Source: Cellvibrionaceae bacterium (GTDB lineage Bacteria; Pseudomonadota; Gammaproteobacteria; Pseudomonadales; Cellvibrionaceae). Taken from it: a stretch of 64,000 nucleotides of DNA. Location: NCBI GenBank assembly GCA_024707385.1, contig JANPZW010000013.1, forward strand, positions 248,001-312,000. The letters run 5' to 3'. Below are positions 40,497 through 51,685 of the stretch, one piece after another. Both the position numbers and the translations under genes were made by a program. Below the pieces are notes generated by a model that searched no databases, had not been told where the DNA came from, and was given only the letters and a program-made list of their open reading frames with translations. Positions within the stretch are counted from its first letter, which is position 1; each line of letters begins with the position of its first letter.

Positions 40497-40562
40497 GCGC
40501 CGCTCTCCGATATTGCTGATATGCCGTAGTTTATTAATGTCGAATCAAAAAAAGAAAATCTG

Positions 40563-41396
40563 TTAACCGATCAGGCGCAAGATCTCAAGAGCATCCCGCG
40601 TCGCTGCCACGTCGTGAACCCGCAATATGCGCGCGCCGCGCTGACAGCCGATCAGCCCCGCTGCGAGACTGCCGGGCAGGCGCTCCGCCAAGTCGCGCCC
40701 CAACAAGCGGCCGAACATGGATTTGCGCGAGACCCCCAGCAGAATAGGACCCACTTCATTTAACCGATCAAGCTCCCGGATCAGCGCGAGATTATGTTCG
40801 TCTGTTTTGCCAAACCCTATGCCTGGATCGACCCAGATATCCTGCTCGGCAATTCCCGCCTGCAAACACGCCTGCTTGCGCGCCGAGAGAAATTGCAACA
40901 CATCTGCCACCACATCCAGGTAGGCCGGACGCTCCTGCATCGTTTCCGGCGCGCCCTGCATATGCATGAGACAGACCGGAATCGCAGCCGCGCTGGCAGC
41001 GGCGAGAGCGCCAGGGCGCTGCAAGGCGCGCACATCATTGATCAAACCGGCGCCGTGTTTCGCAGCTTCCACCATTAATTCAGGATTGCTGGTATCGACC
41101 GATACCACCGCATCCAAACGACTCGCTATCGCCGCAACCACCGGCAAGACTCGGTCACACTCCGCCTGCGGGGAAACCGGGTCGGCACCGGGCCGGGTGG
41201 ATTCCCCTCCCACATCGATAAAGTCTGCCCCCTCGCGTATCAGGCGCTCGGCCTGGCGCAGGGCGAGATCCAGCTGCAGAACACCGTCGCGATAGCAGGC
41301 TCCGCCATCGAAAAACGAATCCGGTGTGACATTCAGAATCCCCATGATCCTCGGCACCGAAAAATCCAAACGGCGCGCTGCAAACTGTCGGTGCAT
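40563..41396 (-). CDS. folP: dihydropteroate synthase
   Basis: RIMGILNVTPDSFFDGG; ADFIDVGGESTRPGA; WVDPGIGFGKT. Confidence 0.96.
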   Translation of the reverse strand: MHRQFAARRLDFSVPRIMGILNVTPDSFFDGGACYRDGVLQLDLALRQAERLIREGADFIDVGGESTRPGADPVSPQAECDRVLPVVAAIASRLDAVVSVDTSNPELMVEAAKHGAGLINDVRALQRPGALAAASAAAIPVCLMHMQGAPETMQERPAYLDVVADVLQFLSARKQACLQAGIAEQDIWVDPGIGFGKTDEHNLALIRELDRLNEVGPILLGVSRKSMFGRLLGRDLAERLPGSLAAGLIGCQRGARILRVHDVAATRDALEILRLIG

Positions 41397-41422
41397 GTTT
41401 TCCTCGTGAGACTGAAACAAAA

Positions 41423-41447
41423 AGGCCAGACAACTAGTGTCTGGCCT
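41423..41447 (-). terminator. terminator downstream of ftsH
   Basis: AGGCCAGACA-ACTAG-TGTCTGGCCT perfect 10-bp stem, T-tract on minus. Confidence 0.8.
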
Positions 41448-41473
41448 GGTAACTCGGAGTGAAAGTGGGAGCG

Positions 41474-43366
41474 TTAAACTTCTTCCGCCGGCTCGCCCAC
41501 CGCACCGCGATCGGTTGTCTCACCTTTGGATTTGGCGCCACCCACATCACCGTCTCGCCACTCGCGCGGTGCGCGCACTTTGCGACGCGCCATCAAATCA
41601 GCAACCTGATCAGAATCGAGCGTCTCGTATTCCATCAAGGCATTCTTCATGGCGATTAGAATATCCTCATTTTCGCGTAACAGGGTTTTTGCACGACCGT
41701 AGCCGTCGTCCGTGATGACCTTGACCTCTTCGTCGATTAAGCGCTGGGTATGGCTCGATATTTTGCGCCCACCCATGTAGTCATCATCCTTCGCGTCATA
41801 GTCCAGGGGACCGAGCTTATCGGACAAACCATAATTCACCACCATTGCGCGAGCGATCGAAGTGGCCATTTTGATGTCCTGATAGGCGCCAGTACTCACG
41901 CCTTCAACACCGTACATCATTTCCTCAGCGATACGACCGCCGTACAGCGTGGCAATGTCGCCCATCAATTTGCGGCGGCTTTCGCTGATTCGATCACCTT
42001 CCGGCAGGAATTGGGTAACGCCCAAAGCGCGACCGCGCGGGATGATGGTTACTTTGTGAATCGGATCGTGTTCGGCAGAGAGGAAACCGATAATCGCGTG
42101 ACCGGCCTCGTGATAGGCGGTAGCCTCTTTTTCTTTCTCCGACATCACCAAGGTGCGACGCTCCGCACCCATCAGAATCTTGTCACGCGCCTTTTCGAAT
42201 TCCTCTTCCGTCACCACGCGCTTGTTGGCGCGAGCGGCCAGCAGCGCCGCCTCGTTGACCAGGTTGGCAAGATCGGCACCGGAAAAGCCGGGTGTGCCAC
42301 GGGCGATGATCTTGGGATCAATGCGCTCTTCCAGCGGCACTTTGCGCATATGCACTTTGAGGATTTGCTCACGACCGCGCACATCCGGCAGACCGACATT
42401 GACTTGGCGATCAAAACGACCTGGGCGCAACAGCGCGCGGTCCAGAACGTCCGGGCGGTTGGTCGCGGCGATCACGATGATGCCTTCGTTACCTTCAAAT
42501 CCGTCCATCTCAACCAGCAGCTGGTTGAGGGTCTGCTCGCGCTCATCATTACCGCCGCCGTGGCCGCCGCCGCGGTGGCGACCGACCGCGTCTATCTCAT
42601 CGATGAAGATGATGCAGGGCGCCTGCTTTTTGGCTTGATCGAACATGTCGCGCACGCGGGACGCGCCCACACCGACAAACATTTCGACGAAATCCGAACC
42701 GGAAATTGAGAAGAATGGCACTTTGGCCTCGCCGGCAATCGCCTTGGCGAGCAGTGTTTTACCGGTACCCGGAGGGCCCGCCATCAACACACCGCGGGGA
42801 ATGCGGCCGCCGAGGCGCTGGAAGCGGCCCGGGTCGCGCAGGTATTCCACCAGTTCCTGCACTTCCTCTTTGGCCTCATCAACACCTGCCACATCGGCGA
42901 AAGTGGTTTTGACCTGATCTTCACCCAACAGACGCGCGCGGCTCTTGGCAAAGCTCATAGGGCCGCCGCGACCGCCGGCACCGCCTTGCATCTGGCGCAT
43001 GAAGAAGATGAAAACCGCGATAAACAGCAGAATCGGGAAACTCGCCACCAGCAACTGCTCCCAGAGGCTGGGTGAGCGCGGCTCGGCGCCCTTGATCACC
43101 ACATTGTGGGTCAGCAGGTCGTCCACCAGTTTCTCGTCCCACAACTGTGGGCGCACCACCACGAAAGGGGTATTGTCGATGCGGATACCGCGGATGTGTG
43201 TGTCGTCGATCACGACCTCCCGCACCTGGTTTTCCTGCACCGCATAGACGAATTGAGAGTAGGTCAACTCGCCCTTGGGCTCGTGGTCTTTAAAGTTTTC
43301 GAAGACGGTAAACAATACCGCTGCGATCACCAGCCAGAGTACGAGATTCTTTGCCATGTCGTTCAA
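41474..43366 (-). CDS. ftsH: ATP-dependent zinc metalloprotease FtsH
   Basis: [39 protein letters not shown] (HEXXH). Confidence 0.98.
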   Translation of the reverse strand: MNDMAKNLVLWLVIAAVLFTVFENFKDHEPKGELTYSQFVYAVQENQVREVVIDDTHIRGIRIDNTPFVVVRPQLWDEKLVDDLLTHNVVIKGAEPRSPSLWEQLLVASFPILLFIAVFIFFMRQMQGGAGGRGGPMSFAKSRARLLGEDQVKTTFADVAGVDEAKEEVQELVEYLRDPGRFQRLGGRIPRGVLMAGPPGTGKTLLAKAIAGEAKVPFFSISGSDFVEMFVGVGASRVRDMFDQAKKQAPCIIFIDEIDAVGRHRGGGHGGGNDEREQTLNQLLVEMDGFEGNEGIIVIAATNRPDVLDRALLRPGRFDRQVNVGLPDVRGREQILKVHMRKVPLEERIDPKIIARGTPGFSGADLANLVNEAALLAARANKRVVTEEEFEKARDKILMGAERRTLVMSEKEKEATAYHEAGHAIIGFLSAEHDPIHKVTIIPRGRALGVTQFLPEGDRISESRRKLMGDIATLYGGRIAEEMMYGVEGVSTGAYQDIKMATSIARAMVVNYGLSDKLGPLDYDAKDDDYMGGRKISSHTQRLIDEEVKVITDDGYGRAKTLLRENEDILIAMKNALMEYETLDSDQVADLMARRKVRAPREWRDGDVGGAKSKGETTDRGAVGEPAEEV

Positions 43367-43513
43367 GTGAGGCTCTCCTCGGATACCACAAAAAGCTCTA
43401 CATAGTGAGCGTGTCGTTGCAGTATAGACAGCTCATGCCGTCATTCTGCGTAGTCCGCCCGCAAATACCGTGCGTTTTAATACGCAACTCGACCGGTGCG
43501 GGCTCACTTCCGG

Positions 43514-44143
43514 TCATTCTTCCAGCAGGCGGAATCCTTTACCGACCACGTATACCTCGCGGGATCTGGAGCGGGAGGCGTCAGGCTTCCGGGTCGCGAC
43601 CTTGTCAAACATACCTTTACACTCTTTCATCCAGGTATCAAAACCTTCGCCGTGGAAAACCTTGCAGACGAAGCTGCCACCGGGTCGCAAAACCTGGCGC
43701 GCCATATCGAGAGCCAGCTCCACAAGGTGCATGGTTTTGGGCTGATCGACACCTGCTATCCCGCTCATATTGGGGGCCATATCGGAAATTACAACGTCCA
43801 CCGGGCGCCCGTCCAAAGCGGCTAACAACTGTGCAAAGACGGCTTCCTCGGTGAAGTCCCCTTGAATGAAGGTGACACCTTCGAGACTGTCCATCGGCAG
43901 TATGTCCGATGCCAGCACCATCCCTTTATCGCCGACGATCGGTGCTGCCACTTGCGACCAGCCGCCCGGAGCCGCGCCTAAATCCACTACCACCATGCCG
44001 GGTCTGAGCAGCTTGTCCTTCTGCTGGATCTCCAACAGCTTATAGCTGGCGCGGGATCGGTAACCGTCTTTTTGGGACTCTTTGACATAGTGGTCGTTGA
44101 AATGTTCTTGCAGCCAGCGGCCGCTGCTTTTTGATCGCGCCAT
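43514..44143 (-). CDS. rlmE: 23S rRNA (uridine-2'-O-) methyltransferase RlmE/RrmJ
   Basis: [29 protein letters not shown]. Confidence 0.96.
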   Translation of the reverse strand: MARSKSSGRWLQEHFNDHYVKESQKDGYRSRASYKLLEIQQKDKLLRPGMVVVDLGAAPGGWSQVAAPIVGDKGMVLASDILPMDSLEGVTFIQGDFTEEAVFAQLLAALDGRPVDVVISDMAPNMSGIAGVDQPKTMHLVELALDMARQVLRPGGSFVCKVFHGEGFDTWMKECKGMFDKVATRKPDASRSRSREVYVVGKGFRLLEE

Positions 44144-44313
44144 AAAAACCTTGAGCCCGCATGAGAGGGAGCCGATACAATAGGTCCGCTTTCGCTGGAT
44201 ACCGGGTATCCAGCGCTAATCAGCGGCCGGGTATTATTGCACTTGTGCCGTAAAAGTGAAGTTGAATCCCTATTCGCGAGCCATAGCCCGCAACTATTAA
44301 GAAAGGCAGTTTT

Positions 44314-44613
44314 ATGAGTTTGACCCCCGAAACCAAAAAGCGCTACCGCACCATTGGCCACAATCTCAAACCTGTGGTGACCATCGCCGGCAAAGGTCTG
44401 AGCGAGGGCGTGCTGGCGGAACTTAACAGAGCTCTGGACGATCACGAGCTGATCAAAGTCAAATTGGTAACGGAGGATCGGGAGGAGCGCAAGCAGACCG
44501 CTGCAGAGCTGTGCAACCAGACGGGCGCGGAAGTCGTGCAGACCATCGGCAAAATCGTGCTGATTTTCCGCGCCGCCCGCAAGCCGAAACTCGCCACCTC
44601 CAATATCCGTTGA
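44314..44613 (+). CDS. yhbY: CRS1/YhbY-type RNA-binding protein
   Basis: LTPETKKRYRTIGHNLKPVVTIAGKGLSEGVLAELNRALDDHELIKVKL. Confidence 0.95.
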   Translation: MSLTPETKKRYRTIGHNLKPVVTIAGKGLSEGVLAELNRALDDHELIKVKLVTEDREERKQTAAELCNQTGAEVVQTIGKIVLIFRAARKPKLATSNIR

Positions 44614-44663
44614 TCCCGTCCGCAAAAAACCTGAGTCGCGGCGCCCCTCCGGCGCCAGCGGCA

Positions 44664-44684
44664 AATTGATAATAATTATCAATT
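44664..44684. promoter_or_regulatory. Fur box
   Basis: 21-bp palindrome AATTGATAATAATTATCAATT (symmetric around the centre base), ~67 bp upstream of the imelysin start. Confidence 0.88.
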
Positions 44685-44750
44685 GTATTATTGTGCGCTT
44701 CCATTCGGCCGTCACAGGCCACCGCAAGTCCGTACCGCAAGAGGCTCAGT

Positions 44751-46004
44751 GTGAAATTCTTATCTTCGTCTCTCCTTCTGGCCGGCGTGTTCGCCGCGGG
44801 CCAAGTTTTGGCAGCCCCCATATCCACCGGCGATGTCACTCGCGCTTATACCCAGATCGCCCACGCAACTTTTGCCGACGCGCTGCAGCAGGCGAAAGAG
44901 CTGCAGGAAAAAGTGCAAAAGCTCCTGGCCAAGCCTTCGGCAGACTCGCTCAAGCATGCCCGCGACGCCTGGATTACTGCGCGCGTTCCCTATACCCAGA
45001 GCGAAGTGTTCCGCTTCGGCAACCCGCCCGTGGACGAATGGGAAGGTCAGGTAAATGCCTGGCCGCTGGACGAAGGCTTGATCGATTACGTGGCCAAGGG
45101 CTACAACCACGAGATGGGCAATATCGCCGCCTCCGCCAACATCGTCGCCAATAAAGAACTGAAAATCGGCACCACTACCCTACAGCTCGACCCTATCACC
45201 CCCGCTCTGCTGGCCACCTTGAATGAGCTAGGCGGCTCGGAAGTCAATGTCGCCACGGGTTATCACGCCATCGAATTCATTCTTTGGGGGCAGGACCTGA
45301 ACGGCACTGCTGTGGGCGCCGGCAACCGGCCTTATACGGACTTTGTCCTGGGTGAGGGCTGCACCTACGGCAATTGCGAGCGCCGGCGCGCCTACCTACA
45401 GGCGGCCATCGACCTGCTGGTGCAAGACCTGGAAACCATGACCAAAACCTGGGGTGAAGATAAAAACAGCTACAGCCAGGAGCTGCTGCGCAAGCCCGAG
45501 GAGGCTATCAAGATCATGTTGTTCGGCATGGGCAGTCTGGCTCTCGGCGAATTGGCCGGCGAGCGCATGAAAGTCGCGCTGGAAGCCAACTCCCCGGAAG
45601 ACGAACAGGACTGCTTCAGCGACAACACGCACAACGCGCTCTACTACAACGCCAAAGGCATAGCCAACGTCTACCTTGGCCGCTACAAGCGCGCGAATGG
45701 CAGCAGTGTACAAGGCGCTTCTCTGGCGGATCTGGTAAAGGCGAAGAACCCCGCCTTACACCAGCGCATGACGGCAGCGCTGGAAACCACCGAAACCGCC
45801 ATGGCGGCCATAGTGAAAGCGGCGGAAGATCCGGCGAAACCCATGAAATTTGACCAGATGATCGCTGAAGGCAACGGTGCTGGCGCCGCCCTGATCAAGA
45901 AAGCGATCACCGCGCTGGTGGAAGAAACCGCGGTGATTGAAGAAATCGCCAAAGCCTTCGGCATTAGCCACTTCGCCCCCGACAACGCTGATCACAGCTT
46001 CTGA
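44751..46004 (+). CDS. imelysin-family iron-regulated periplasmic protein (IrpA-like), GTG start
   Basis: signal peptide; GNPPVDEWEGQVNAWPLDEGLIDYV; GYHAIEFILWGQDL. Confidence 0.9.
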   Translation: MKFLSSSLLLAGVFAAGQVLAAPISTGDVTRAYTQIAHATFADALQQAKELQEKVQKLLAKPSADSLKHARDAWITARVPYTQSEVFRFGNPPVDEWEGQVNAWPLDEGLIDYVAKGYNHEMGNIAASANIVANKELKIGTTTLQLDPITPALLATLNELGGSEVNVATGYHAIEFILWGQDLNGTAVGAGNRPYTDFVLGEGCTYGNCERRRAYLQAAIDLLVQDLETMTKTWGEDKNSYSQELLRKPEEAIKIMLFGMGSLALGELAGERMKVALEANSPEDEQDCFSDNTHNALYYNAKGIANVYLGRYKRANGSSVQGASLADLVKAKNPALHQRMTAALETTETAMAAIVKAAEDPAKPMKFDQMIAEGNGAGAALIKKAITALVEETAVIEEIAKAFGISHFAPDNADHSF

Positions 46005-46014
46005 GCCGGCAGCC

Positions 46015-47443
46015 ATGAGCGAGGCGCGCACCTATTGGGCGGCGACCTGGTTCCGGCGCGCCTGCAGCATAGGCGCTCTACTGTTTGCCAGCGCGAGCAG
46101 CGGCGGGACATTTGCGCCGCCGGGAGAAATGTCCGGCGGCGCCACCAGCGTGCGCATCTCCAACGCCTCAGCCTTCTCGCTGCCGGCGGCCAACATGCCC
46201 CTCGGCCGGCGCCTCGACTTCAGTGTCGGCAACAGTTTCTTCCGCAATCCCTGGGTGATCGCCCCGTCCTCGACCACCGCGCGGGACGGCCTCGGCCCGC
46301 TGTTCAATACCAACGCCTGCCAGAACTGCCACGTTAAAGACGGCCGCGGCCATCCGCCAGAGCCCGACCAGCTCAATAAGGTTTCTATGCTGGTGCGCAT
46401 GAGTATTCCACCGCGCGCTGACGGGAGTGATGCTGAGGCGCTGCGCACCCTCGGCAATGTCCCGGAGCCGACTTACGGCCTGCAATTGCAGGACTTCGCC
46501 GTCGCCGGCTTGGCGGCTGAAGGGCGGGTAGAGGTGACCTACAGCGAGTTCCCCGTCACGTTGGCGGACGGAACGATAGTGATGTTGCGCCAGCCGGCGG
46601 TCGCCATTCGGGATCTGGGTTACGACCCGTTACATCCTAAGGTCGAGCTGTCGGCGCGGGTGGCGCCCCCGATGATCGGTCTGGGCCTGCTGGCGGCGCT
46701 GAATGCCGAGGACATACTGGCGCGGGAGGACCCGGATGACCGCGACGGCGACGGCATTTCCGGCCGCGCCAACCGGGTCTGGGATGCCAGTGGGTCGATC
46801 ACCGTTCTGGGACGTTTTGGCTGGAAAGCTGGGCAGCCCACCCTATCGCAGCAAAACGCCGCAGCTTTCAACGGCGATCTGGGTATCACGTCACTGTTAT
46901 TTCCCGAGGAGGAATGCCCGCTCGCTAAAGAGGTGTGCCGAAGTCTGAGCGGCGGCTTGCCGGAGCTTGAACCACACATTCAGGAACAGGTGGATTTCTA
47001 CAGCGCGAATCTCGCGGTGCCCGCGCGGCGCAACGTCGATGATCCCGCCGTGCGCGCCGGCTGGCAGGTGTTTCTTGAGGCCGGCTGTGCCGCCTGCCAT
47101 ACGCCGATCTGGAAAACGGGCACCTCGCCCCACGCATGGCTGAGCCATCAGACGATCCATCCGTTCACCGATCTGCTACTCCACGATATGGGGCCGGGGC
47201 TCGCCGATGGCCGCAGCGAATTTCTCGCCAGCGGTGGCGAATGGCGCACGCCGCCGCTCTGGGGGGATCGGTCTCACGCAAGCGGTAAACGGACACACCT
47301 TTTTGCTCCACGACGGTCGCGCCCGCAATCTGCTGGAGGCGATTCTCTGGCACGGTGGCGAAGCCGCTGCCAGCCAGCGGGCCGTGCGCCAACTGCCCAC
47401 CCGGCAGCGGGACGTCCTGTTGGCATTTCTCAACTCCCTGTGA
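46015..47443 (+). CDS. DUF1111 di-heme cytochrome/'thiol oxidoreductase'; frameshift near 47262-47267
   Basis: NACQNCHVKDGRGHPPEP; GCAACHTPIWKTG; continuation GIGLTQAVNGHTFLLHDGRARNLLEAILWHGGEA in another frame. Confidence 0.88.
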
Positions 47444-47492
47444 CTTTCTAAACTCCCTGTGACTCTCAATAGGTAATAGGTATAGGCTCAAG

Positions 47493-48572
47493 ATGTTGCG
47501 CTTCTTCCTCGCTCTGCTGGCCGCCACCCTGGCCGCCTGCACCCCCAAACCCGCGGTGTCACCGGCCGCCGACGCGCTCACCCAGGCCGTCGACACCTTG
47601 ATCACACCCTGGCATCAGGCATTTGTCCGCGACACCAAAGACCTAAACCAAAGTCTGGAGCGGCTGTGCCATAACCCGGCCAATCCAGGCGAACTGGAAG
47701 CCAGCCGCGCGAGCTGGCGTCGCGCCATGCTGTCCTGGCAAGTTGTGCAGATCGTGAATTTCGGGCCGGTGCAGGAGGGCAACTTGGCGTGGCGCGTACA
47801 ATTCTGGCCGGATACCCACAATCGCGTCGGCCAGAAGGTGGAGGCTCTGCTCGGCGAGGAGTCGCCCATCGACGCCACCAGCCTCGCCCAGGGCAACGTG
47901 TTGGTACAAGGCTTGTCGGCGCTGGAATACGTCCTGTTCGATCCGGGCCGTATCTCGCCGGAGCAGCTCGAGAATCCCCGCGTCTGTCTGTTCCTCCGGG
48001 CCGCTGCTGCCAATACCCAGGCTGTGGCAGAGCAATTGCTGCACGGCTGGTCAGCGGAGGGAGGCAATTACCGCAAGACGTTCCTGTCCCCCGGCGAGGG
48101 AAATCTGGTGTTTCCAACCGCCAATGACGTGCTGGTGGCGCTGGTCAGCGCGCAGGTCACTAGTATTGAAAAGACCAAAAACAAGGAGCTGGGCGATGCC
48201 TTCGGCGGCCGACCTAGCGCAGGACGGATAAACCCCTATCGCCTCGAACTCTGGCGCAGCGGCCTGTCACTCCAAGCCCTGCAGGCAGAGCTCGCCGCGA
48301 ACGAGCAGCTCTTTCTCACCGGCGTGCACCCCATCCTGGAAGCGCAAGGCCACGAAGACCTCGCCCGCCGTATCACAGCCGCCTTCAAAGACAGCCGCGC
48401 CCAGCTGGCGCCCCTGCCAGAACCGCTGTTCACGCGCCTGCAAGAAGCTGATGCCCTGCCCCAATTCCAGGCTGCCTGGGATAGTCTTGGCCGACTGCTG
48501 GCGCTGCTGAAACGGGAGCTGCCGGAGACCCTGCAGCTGCAGCTGGGCTTCAATTCGAACGACGGGGACTGA
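47493..48572 (+). CDS. imelysin-family lipoprotein
   Basis: lipobox LAAC; LSALEYVLFDPG. Confidence 0.85.
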   Translation: MLRFFLALLAATLAACTPKPAVSPAADALTQAVDTLITPWHQAFVRDTKDLNQSLERLCHNPANPGELEASRASWRRAMLSWQVVQIVNFGPVQEGNLAWRVQFWPDTHNRVGQKVEALLGEESPIDATSLAQGNVLVQGLSALEYVLFDPGRISPEQLENPRVCLFLRAAAANTQAVAEQLLHGWSAEGGNYRKTFLSPGEGNLVFPTANDVLVALVSAQVTSIEKTKNKELGDAFGGRPSAGRINPYRLELWRSGLSLQALQAELAANEQLFLTGVHPILEAQGHEDLARRITAAFKDSRAQLAPLPEPLFTRLQEADALPQFQAAWDSLGRLLALLKRELPETLQLQLGFNSNDGD

Positions 48573-48575
48573 GCC

Positions 48576-49686
48576 GTGATGTCGCTCAACCGCCGCCGGT
48601 TTGTCCTGGGAGCAGGCGCTGGCACCCTACTGGTTTCCGTCGGCGCCGCGCATCTGGTCGCGGCGGATGCGACCCGCTTTCTCAGCGCCGCCGACGATAC
48701 CGACGGCGGTCACTGCCTGCTGGGACTGAACGCGGTGGGAGAACCCACCTTTTGTCTACCGGTGCCGCACCGCGCTCATGAAGCCATCGCTCTAAATGAC
48801 CGGCTCGCCATCTACTTCGCCCGCCGCCCCGGCCGCCAGTGTTATGTGGTGGATATGCGCGCGGGGGATCTGGTGGCGGTTCTGGAGGCGCGCGCGCGGG
48901 GAGCACTTTTGCGGTCACGGCTGCCTCAGTGCGGACGGCCACCACATCTTCCTCACCACTTACGCCTATGAGCGGCGCATGGGCGTGGTGGCGGTGCATG
49001 AAAACGCGCCGCCCTTCGCCAGGCTCGACGGATTCGATACCCACGGATTGGACCCGCATCAACTGGCGCTGCTGCCCGATCATAGAACGCTGGTAGTAGC
49101 CAACGGCGGCATCCTGACCCACCCGGATTCGGAGCGGGAGATGCTGAATCTGACTACCATGGCGCCCAGTCTGGTGTATCTGGATACGACCTCCGGCCGC
49201 TTGCTTGAGCAGCACACGCCACCCCATCACCAGATCAGTCTGCGCCATCTGGCGGTCGGCCCGGATAGCACCGTGGTCATAGGCGCGCAGGATCATGCGG
49301 AAGACCTGGAGGCACACCCTCACCCGCTGGTGTTTCAGCACCGTCTTGGCGGCGAGCTTCGAGCATTTACTGCCACGGCGCAGGACTGGCGCGGGATGAA
49401 CCAGTACATCGCCAGTATCGCCCTGTCGGCGGACGGTCGCTTGGCGCTGAGCACGACACCACGCGGCAACAGCGTCTCGCTGTGGGATATGGCGGGCAAC
49501 CGCCTGCTGCGCAGCTTCCCAGTGCGGGATGTCGCCGGTGCCGCTTGGTCCAGCAGCGATGAATGTTTTCTGGTGAGCAATGGCGTTGGCCAGCTGGCCT
49601 ATCTGCGCCTGTCCCCCGAGCCGGCACTGGAACTGGCGTCCCGCAGTGCGGGCCTGCGCTGGGACAATCATCTGATTCCGGTTTGA
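48576..49686 (+). CDS. DUF1513 protein with twin-arginine signal; frameshift near 48880-48905
   Basis: SLNRRRFVLGAGAGTLLVS; GHGCLSADGHHIFLTTYAYERRMGVVAVHE. Confidence 0.82.
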
Positions 49687-49697
49687 GCGAGGTTTCC

Positions 49698-51069
49698 ATG
49701 TTTTTTCCCCTGACCCGCCGCCGCTGCCTGCAGACCGTTTTTGGTCTGGGCGGCGGCCTCGCCCTCGGCGGCTGCGTCCATCGATCGCTGCGCCAGAACT
49801 ACGATCACGAGTTGATCCTCAAACCGCAGATGATCTCGCTGCTGCCGGGAACCCAGACCCCGGCATGGACCTTTAACGGCAAATTTCCGGGCACGACTCT
49901 GCGCCTGCGCCAGAACCGCCCGGTGCGCATTCTGGTGCGCAACCAGCTGCCGGAACCCACCACCATCCACTGGCACGGCATCCGCTTGAACAACGCCGCC
50001 GATGGCGTGCCGGGGCTGACCCAAGCGCCGATTCCACCCGGCGGCACTTTTGTCTACGAATTCACCTGTCCCGACGCCGGCACCTTCTGGTACCACCCCC
50101 ATTTCAACAGCCTTCAACAGCTCAGCCGCGGTCTGGTGGGCCTGTTGATTGTCGAGGAGGAAACGCCGGTCGATTTTGATCAGGACCTCAGCGTCGTGCT
50201 CAAAGATTGGCACCTCAAGCCGGACGGCAGTTTCGCCCCCTTCACCAGCCACCGGGCGGCGGCGCGCAACGGAACTCTCGGCAGCCACGCCACTGTCAAT
50301 GGCAAAGCCAGCGAACGACTCACCCTGGCGGCGGGCAGCGTAGTGCGTCTGCGCATCGCCAATCTGGATAACACCCGGGTGTTCAATATAGGTGCGGACC
50401 TGCCCGCCCAAGTCATCTCTGTCGAGGGCAATCCATTGGCCGAACCTCTGCCGCTAACAAGTCATCCGCTGGGGTCCGGGATGCGCGTTGATCTCGCCGT
50501 TGAAGTGCCAGCGACACCAGGCACTTATCAGCTCCTTGACCGCAAAGGGCAGTTCGCTTTTCCCATCTGTGAGTTGGAGGTGGTGTCGCCGGGGGTGACG
50601 CCGCGCCCCGCACCGAGGCTGCCGTTGAATCCTATCCCGGAGCTGGATCTCACCAAGGCCACGCGCATACCGCTGATTTTTCGAGTGGGCCGGCGCCCTC
50701 TCACCGACCGGAGCGGATGGCAAGGCGGACCCGGTTTTCTGGACCATTAACAAACGCGCCTGGGCAGACCACAGCCACCACCATCTGCCGGAGCCACTGG
50801 CGACCCTGCGCCTGGGACAGACCTATATCTTTGAGCTGTACAACGCGTCCCAGCATTTTCATCCGATCCATCTGCACGGCTTTACCTTCACCGTGCTCAA
50901 ATCCAGTTTGCGCGACCTCACGCCCTACCACACGGACACTCTGCTGCTGGATAAAAACGAGCGCGCGGAAGTGGCCATAGTGGCGGATAACCCGGGGGAC
51001 TGGATGTTCCATTGTCACGTTATAGAGCATATGGAAACCGGGCTCATGGGGTATATTCGCGTCATTTGA
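49698..51069 (+). CDS. multicopper oxidase with lipobox-like Cys/twin-arginine signal; frameshift near 50725-50745
   Basis: TRRRCLQTVFGLGGGLALGGC; TIHWHGIRLNN; FWYHPHF; FHPIHLHGFTF; FHCHVIEHMETGLMG. Confidence 0.92.
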
Positions 51070-51091
51070 GAAGCCTGGAGCCCTAGCCCTC

Positions 51092-51508
51092 ATGCCGACC
51101 ACGCCTTTTTCCACCGCCCTGCGCCTGCTCGCGGTGCTTTTCCTCGCCGGTTTGGTCATTGCCTGCACCAGCAGCCGCAACAAGCTGCCGCCCGCAGAGT
51201 TGCAAACCCGCATTACCGAAGGCGGCCTGAAGCTCTTTGAGTTGTCCTCGCCGATGCAGGCGCGCCCCATGACGCTGCCGAATGGCAACCCCCGCCAACA
51301 GCGGCCTGTCAACGACGACCGGAAGATGCAAAAGCACATGCAGGACATGCTGGATGAGGTGATGGAGCAGACCGGCTATTGCCGCTCCGGTTACGTACTG
51401 CTCGGCCGGTACGCCGGGGAGACTACACGCCGGGTGCGCGGCGAATGCCGCGATCGCGCCACCGAGGAGGACCGGCAGAAATTTCCCGACAGCATCGAAC
51501 GCTGGTAG
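51092..51508 (+). CDS. small lipoprotein, unknown function
   Basis: LLAVLFLAGLVIAC lipobox. Confidence 0.6.
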   Translation: MPTTPFSTALRLLAVLFLAGLVIACTSSRNKLPPAELQTRITEGGLKLFELSSPMQARPMTLPNGNPRQQRPVNDDRKMQKHMQDMLDEVMEQTGYCRSGYVLLGRYAGETTRRVRGECRDRATEEDRQKFPDSIERW

Positions 51509-51685
51509 CCGACCAATCTTCTATTGCGCAAATATTTCGCCAAATTTCGCGACAAGTTCAAAAAATACCCCGCTGCAATCGCAGCGGCATCCCCTAGAAT
51601 GACCGGCCGGATCAGCCCAGCCTCGTTCGGGATGGAAGTCATGCAGTGGCTTCAGATGTAACTATTGATAAAAAGGCTAAAAATA

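Noticed and set aside
48682-49671. 329-aa minus-strand ORF opposite DUF1513
   Set aside because: Antisense of a coding gene in GC-rich sequence; the sense strand has Tat signal and family features.
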